Positions 61,588 through 64,000 of a stretch of 64,000 nucleotides of DNA are shown piece after piece (the first letter of the stretch is position 1; every line of letters begins with the position of its first letter). Source of the stretch: Sabulicella rubraurantiaca (lineage in GTDB: Bacteria > Pseudomonadota > Alphaproteobacteria > Acetobacterales > Acetobacteraceae). The translations under genes were made by a program, and so were the position numbers. The notes beneath the pieces were generated by a model. The model had not been told where the DNA came from. It made no database searches and saw only the letters and a program-made list of their open reading frames with translations. The stretch is taken from NCBI RefSeq assembly GCF_017355885.1, contig NZ_JAFEUU010000009.1, positions 1 through 64,000 on the forward strand. Direction: 5' to 3'.

Positions 61588-61594
61588 GGCGGGG

Positions 61595-62050
61595 CTACCG
61601 CTCCACGTCCTCCACGCTCAGCCCGAAGGCGGCGACGCCTTCGGCGAGGAGGTCGCCCAGCCCCTGCATGTCCACGAGGTACTGCGCCGCCGTGCCGGCC
61701 GCATTGCGCTCATAAGCGAGCTTCAGCGCTTCGTCCCAGGATTCCGCGTCGTAGTCGCCGCGCCCGATCCAGGCCAGGGCGATGAGCGAGGCCTGCTGGT
61801 CTTCGTTCAGCTCGTCGATATACTCCGTCAGCACGTCGAGCGTGACGTCCTCGTCGTCGAGGTCGTCCGACTCGCTCTCGTCGTCCAGTTCCTCATCCTC
61901 GTCGCCATCGCCCAGCGTGCCTTCCTCGGGGGATTGCACGGCGTTGGCGAGGTCCACGACCGTCGCGATCACCTCCAGGCTGACGCCCAGATCCACCTCG
62001 CCGTCTTCGTCCGTCGCGGGCATGGGTATGGGCTCCTCGCTGTTCTCCAT
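61595..62050 (-). CDS. DUF3775 family protein
   Basis: About 151 residues from ATG 62050. Features are LGVSLEVIATVVDLANAVQS, a run of acidic residues (~45-70), then LDVLTEYIDELNEDQQASLI, ALAWIGRGDYDAESWDEALK and a C-terminal helical tail ending GLSVEDVER. This is the DUF3775 pattern of alphaproteobacteria; function unknown. The acidic insertion is a low-complexity linker. It stands downstream of the aldo/keto reductase gene on the same strand. Confidence 0.85.
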   Translation of the reverse strand: MENSEEPIPMPATDEDGEVDLGVSLEVIATVVDLANAVQSPEEGTLGDGDEDEELDDESESDDLDDEDVTLDVLTEYIDELNEDQQASLIALAWIGRGDYDAESWDEALKLAYERNAAGTAAQYLVDMQGLGDLLAEGVAAFGLSVEDVER

Positions 62051-62084
62051 TCCGGCTGGCGAACACGCGAGGGAGGGAACCGTT

Positions 62085-62903
62085 TCACGCTTTCCAGTCG
62101 GGCGCGAAATCCGGCTGGACGAAGCGGCGATTCTGCGGAAGCGCGGCGAGGGTTGCACGGTCCTCTTCATCGAGGCGCAGGCCGAGCGCGCCCAGATTCT
62201 CGCGCTGACGCTCCCTGCCCTGGGCCTTGGGGATGGCGGCGACGCGCCCACGCGACAGGATGGCGGCCAGCGCCACCTGGGCCGGCGTGGCGCCGTGCTT
62301 CGCCGCCACCTTGCGCAGCGCTGAGTGGTCCAGCAAATCGCCCTTCCCAAGCGGCGTGTAGGAGGACAACACCATCCCCGCCTCGTCCGTCACCGCTAGC
62401 AGGCGCGACTGGTCCAGCATGACGTGATGCTCGACCTGGACGCAGGCGAGGGGGGTGATGCGAAGGTCGAGGGCCCGGCGCAGCATCCCGGCGGGGAAGT
62501 TGGACACGCCCACCGCACCGGCGCGCCCTTCCTCCCGCAGCCGCGCCAGCGCTTCCAGCAGGGAAGGGAGGTCCATCTGCGGCGAGGGCCAGTGGATCAG
62601 CAGCAAATCCACATGGTCCAGCCCCAGCCGCTCCAGCGAGGCCAGGGCGGCGGTGCGCAGGGCGGGGCCGGTGGTGCGGTCCCACCAGATCTTGGTGGTG
62701 ACGAAGACCTCCTCGCGCGGAACTCCGCCGCGCCGGAGGGCGGTGCCGACCTCGCGCTCATTGCCGTACATCTCGGCGGTGTCGAGGTGGCGATATCCGA
62801 GGGCGAGGGCGGATTCCACCGCCGCCTCGCAATCCGCCCCGCGCATCGGCCAGGTGCCGAGGCCGAGCGCCGGCATTCGCACCTGCTTTGTTTCCAGCAT
62901 CAT
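62085..62903 (-). CDS. aldo/keto reductase
   Basis: About 272 residues, a TIM-barrel NADPH-dependent carbonyl reductase. The catalytic tetrad is visible as Asp and Tyr in YRHLDTAEMYGNEREVG, Lys in VFVTTKIWWDRTTG and His in DLLLIHWPSPQM. The cofactor loop is AIPKAQGRERQRENLGALGL, near the C-terminus. It resembles 2,5-diketo-gluconate reductase-type enzymes. The ATG at 62903 overlaps the WD40 gene stop (ATGA). Confidence 0.93.
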   Translation of the reverse strand: MMLETKQVRMPALGLGTWPMRGADCEAAVESALALGYRHLDTAEMYGNEREVGTALRRGGVPREEVFVTTKIWWDRTTGPALRTAALASLERLGLDHVDLLLIHWPSPQMDLPSLLEALARLREEGRAGAVGVSNFPAGMLRRALDLRITPLACVQVEHHVMLDQSRLLAVTDEAGMVLSSYTPLGKGDLLDHSALRKVAAKHGATPAQVALAAILSRGRVAAIPKAQGRERQRENLGALGLRLDEEDRATLAALPQNRRFVQPDFAPDWKA

Positions 62904-63928
62904 CGCTTGCTGAGATCCACGATCCCGCAGCGCCCTTCCTCCGTCCCGAAGGCGAGCAGCGTGCCGGAGGCGTTCCACACCAGGGCGGACACGCCGCCGC
63001 CGCCCGGCGGCGCGATGGGCAGCACCCGGCCGGAGCCGATGTCGGTGAGCAGCACGAGCCCGTCCTCGAAACCTGCCGCCACCATCTCGTGCTGCGGGTG
63101 GCAGGCGACGCGGGTGCAAATCACCCCGTCCCCACCCGCGAGTTCAGTCGGCGCCTTGCCCATCGGCCCGCCGCCGAAGAAGGGCCAAAGCACCACCGCC
63201 TCCGCCCCGCTGGTCGCCAGCCACTTGCCGCGCGCGGTGAAGGACAGCGAATGGGTCTTGGCAGGATAGCCGGACATCCGCATGTGCTGCCCGTCGGCGA
63301 GGCGCCAGCCATGCAGCGCCGCCTCCTGCATCGCGGTAACGACATGCGTGCCATCGGGGCTGAGGGTGATGGCGTGGTGGCTGCCCTTCCACTCCAGCAC
63401 GCGCGGCTTGTCCTCCTTCGCGCCGACAAACCAGAGCGAGGCGCCGTTGTAGTGGGAGGCGGCGACGCGCTTGCCCTTGGTGTCGAAGGCGACTCCGCCC
63501 ACCGAGGAAGGATGGGCGAGCGACTTCAGCGCCGTGCCCTTCGCGTCCAGCACGTGCACGGCCTTGCCGACGGCACAGGCGCGCAGCCCGGATTCGTGGG
63601 CGGCGACGTGCTCGATCCACTTGGAGCCGTAGCGCGCTACCTCCTCCGCCGCGCCCTCGAAGGGCACGCGCATCAGGCGCCCGTCGTCGCCGCCGGACAG
63701 CGCGCCATCCTTCGCATCGGCGCAAAGGGACAGCACCGCGCCGTCATGCGCCTCCACCACGCGCCACTCGGCGCCGGGCTGGGCGATGCGGACCGTGCCA
63801 TCCCCCAGCCCCGCGAAAAGGCCGCGTCCATCGCGCCCGAAGGCGAGGCCCACCACCCAGGCGCCCAGATCGGCGCTGGTGCCGCGGCTGGCGATCAGGA
63901 ACTCGGGCGCCGGGGCGGTCGTGCTCAC
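62900..63928 (-). CDS. WD40 repeat protein
   Basis: About 342 residues forming a likely seven-bladed propeller. Repeated Gly-His/Trp-Asp-like units include GAWVVGLAFGRDGRGLFAGL, AHDGAVLSLCADAKDGALSG, SVGGVAFDTKGKRVAASHYN, GSHHAITLSPDGTHVVTAMQ and THSLSFTARGKWLATSGAEA. Acts as a binding scaffold. It starts with GTG 63928, overlapping the stop of the CobW-family gene (GTGA), and is coupled onward to the aldo/keto reductase. A WD40 gene beside a CobW-type GTPase is a grouping I recall in alphaproteobacteria, possibly tied to zinc handling. Confidence 0.9.
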   Translation of the reverse strand: MSTTAPAPEFLIASRGTSADLGAWVVGLAFGRDGRGLFAGLGDGTVRIAQPGAEWRVVEAHDGAVLSLCADAKDGALSGGDDGRLMRVPFEGAAEEVARYGSKWIEHVAAHESGLRACAVGKAVHVLDAKGTALKSLAHPSSVGGVAFDTKGKRVAASHYNGASLWFVGAKEDKPRVLEWKGSHHAITLSPDGTHVVTAMQEAALHGWRLADGQHMRMSGYPAKTHSLSFTARGKWLATSGAEAVVLWPFFGGGPMGKAPTELAGGDGVICTRVACHPQHEMVAAGFEDGLVLLTDIGSGRVLPIAPPGGGGVSALVWNASGTLLAFGTEEGRCGIVDLSKR

Positions 63929-64000
63929 GCCGGCACCTGGCAGGCCTCGAAGCCGCGGCGCAGCACGGGGCGGTTCAGGTCGCGCCCGATGAAGACGATC
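63925..64000 (-). CDS. CobW/P47K-family GTP-binding protein, C-terminal fragment
   Basis: Only the last 24 codons are in the window: IVFIGRDLNRPVLRRGFEAC, then QVPA and a TGA. The (L/I)VFIGR(D/G)L pattern close to the C-terminus matches the CobW C-terminal domain of G3E GTPases (metal chaperones or cobalamin-related). The stop overlaps the WD40 start (GTGA). The GTPase domain lies beyond the window, so the subfamily (cobalt or zinc) cannot be told. Confidence 0.7.
   Translation of the reverse strand, partial: IVFIGRDLNRPVLRRGFEACQVPA

Overview
The window is 64 kb of high-GC, tightly packed bacterial chromosome. Gene content points to an alphaproteobacterium, most likely Acetobacteraceae (Roseomonas or a relative). 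The evidence is: an rpmB / phytase-like / cobT / cobS / J-domain / bolA block; DUF484-xerC; TctC (Bug) solute-binding protein; CaiB and enoyl-CoA hydratase genes; several alphaproteobacterial DUF families (DUF2783, DUF4169, DUF2889, DUF3775, DUF1194); strong G/C at third codon positions; and many start/stop overlaps (ATGA, GTGA, TTGA, TGATG). The assignment is inference from gene content, not from a marker tree. I saw no insertion sequence, prophage, plasmid gene or CRISPR array.

Layout. 0-7 kb: secreted Pro/Ala-rich protein (cut by the window edge), DsrE-like protein and MoeB/ThiF-type E1, ureidoglycine aminohydrolase, PriA, and a transaldolase-DUF484-XerC operon. 7-14.5 kb: a catabolic stretch with an ABM-fold protein, a Gfo/Idh/MocA remnant, ArfB, a TctC binding protein, ethanolamine ammonia-lyase (EutBC), and a divergent operon of a split TPP decarboxylase (ComDE-like), a 2-hydroxyacid dehydrogenase and a MmgE/PrpD protein. 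14.5-18.4 kb: chemoreceptor, tRNA-Gly(CCC), DHDPS-family lyase and a Thr/Ser dehydratase-like PLP enzyme. 18.4-26.6 kb: four consecutive signalling genes (hybrid kinase, REC-PAS-HWE kinase-REC, CheR, three-receiver hybrid kinase). 26.6-29 kb: a BtuB-like TonB receptor with a cobalamin riboswitch upstream and a strong terminator downstream.

29-46 kb: ExoD, enoyl-CoA hydratase and CoA-transferase, AbrB transporter, an MBL / FAD-monooxygenase operon, an acyltransferase with less GC-biased codons, DUF2783, M20 amidohydrolase, DUF4169, a VIT-like protein, an EAL protein with a probable frameshift near its N-terminus, an N-carbamoyl amino acid hydrolase-type enzyme, class II aldolase, Nudix protein and an Atm1-type ABC transporter. 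46-53 kb: the conserved rpmB-cobT-cobS-J-domain-bolA block, DUF2889 and SecB. 53-60 kb: a surface-glycan operon (frameshifted PglE-like aminotransferase, two glycosyltransferases, CapD/PglF-like dehydratase, WbpE-like aminotransferase). 60-64 kb: DUF1194, DUF4214 protein, DUF3775, and a CobW-WD40-aldo/keto reductase operon.

Two themes link distant genes. Cobalamin: riboswitch plus BtuB-like receptor (uptake), CobST (cobalt insertion), EutBC (adenosylcobalamin user) and a CobW-family GTPase. Surface and signalling: ExoD, the glycan operon, the chemoreceptor, the four-gene kinase cluster and the EAL protein. The clearest anomalies are two apparent frameshifts (53.55 kb and 39.55 kb) and a truncated Gfo/Idh/MocA gene still translationally coupled to its neighbour.
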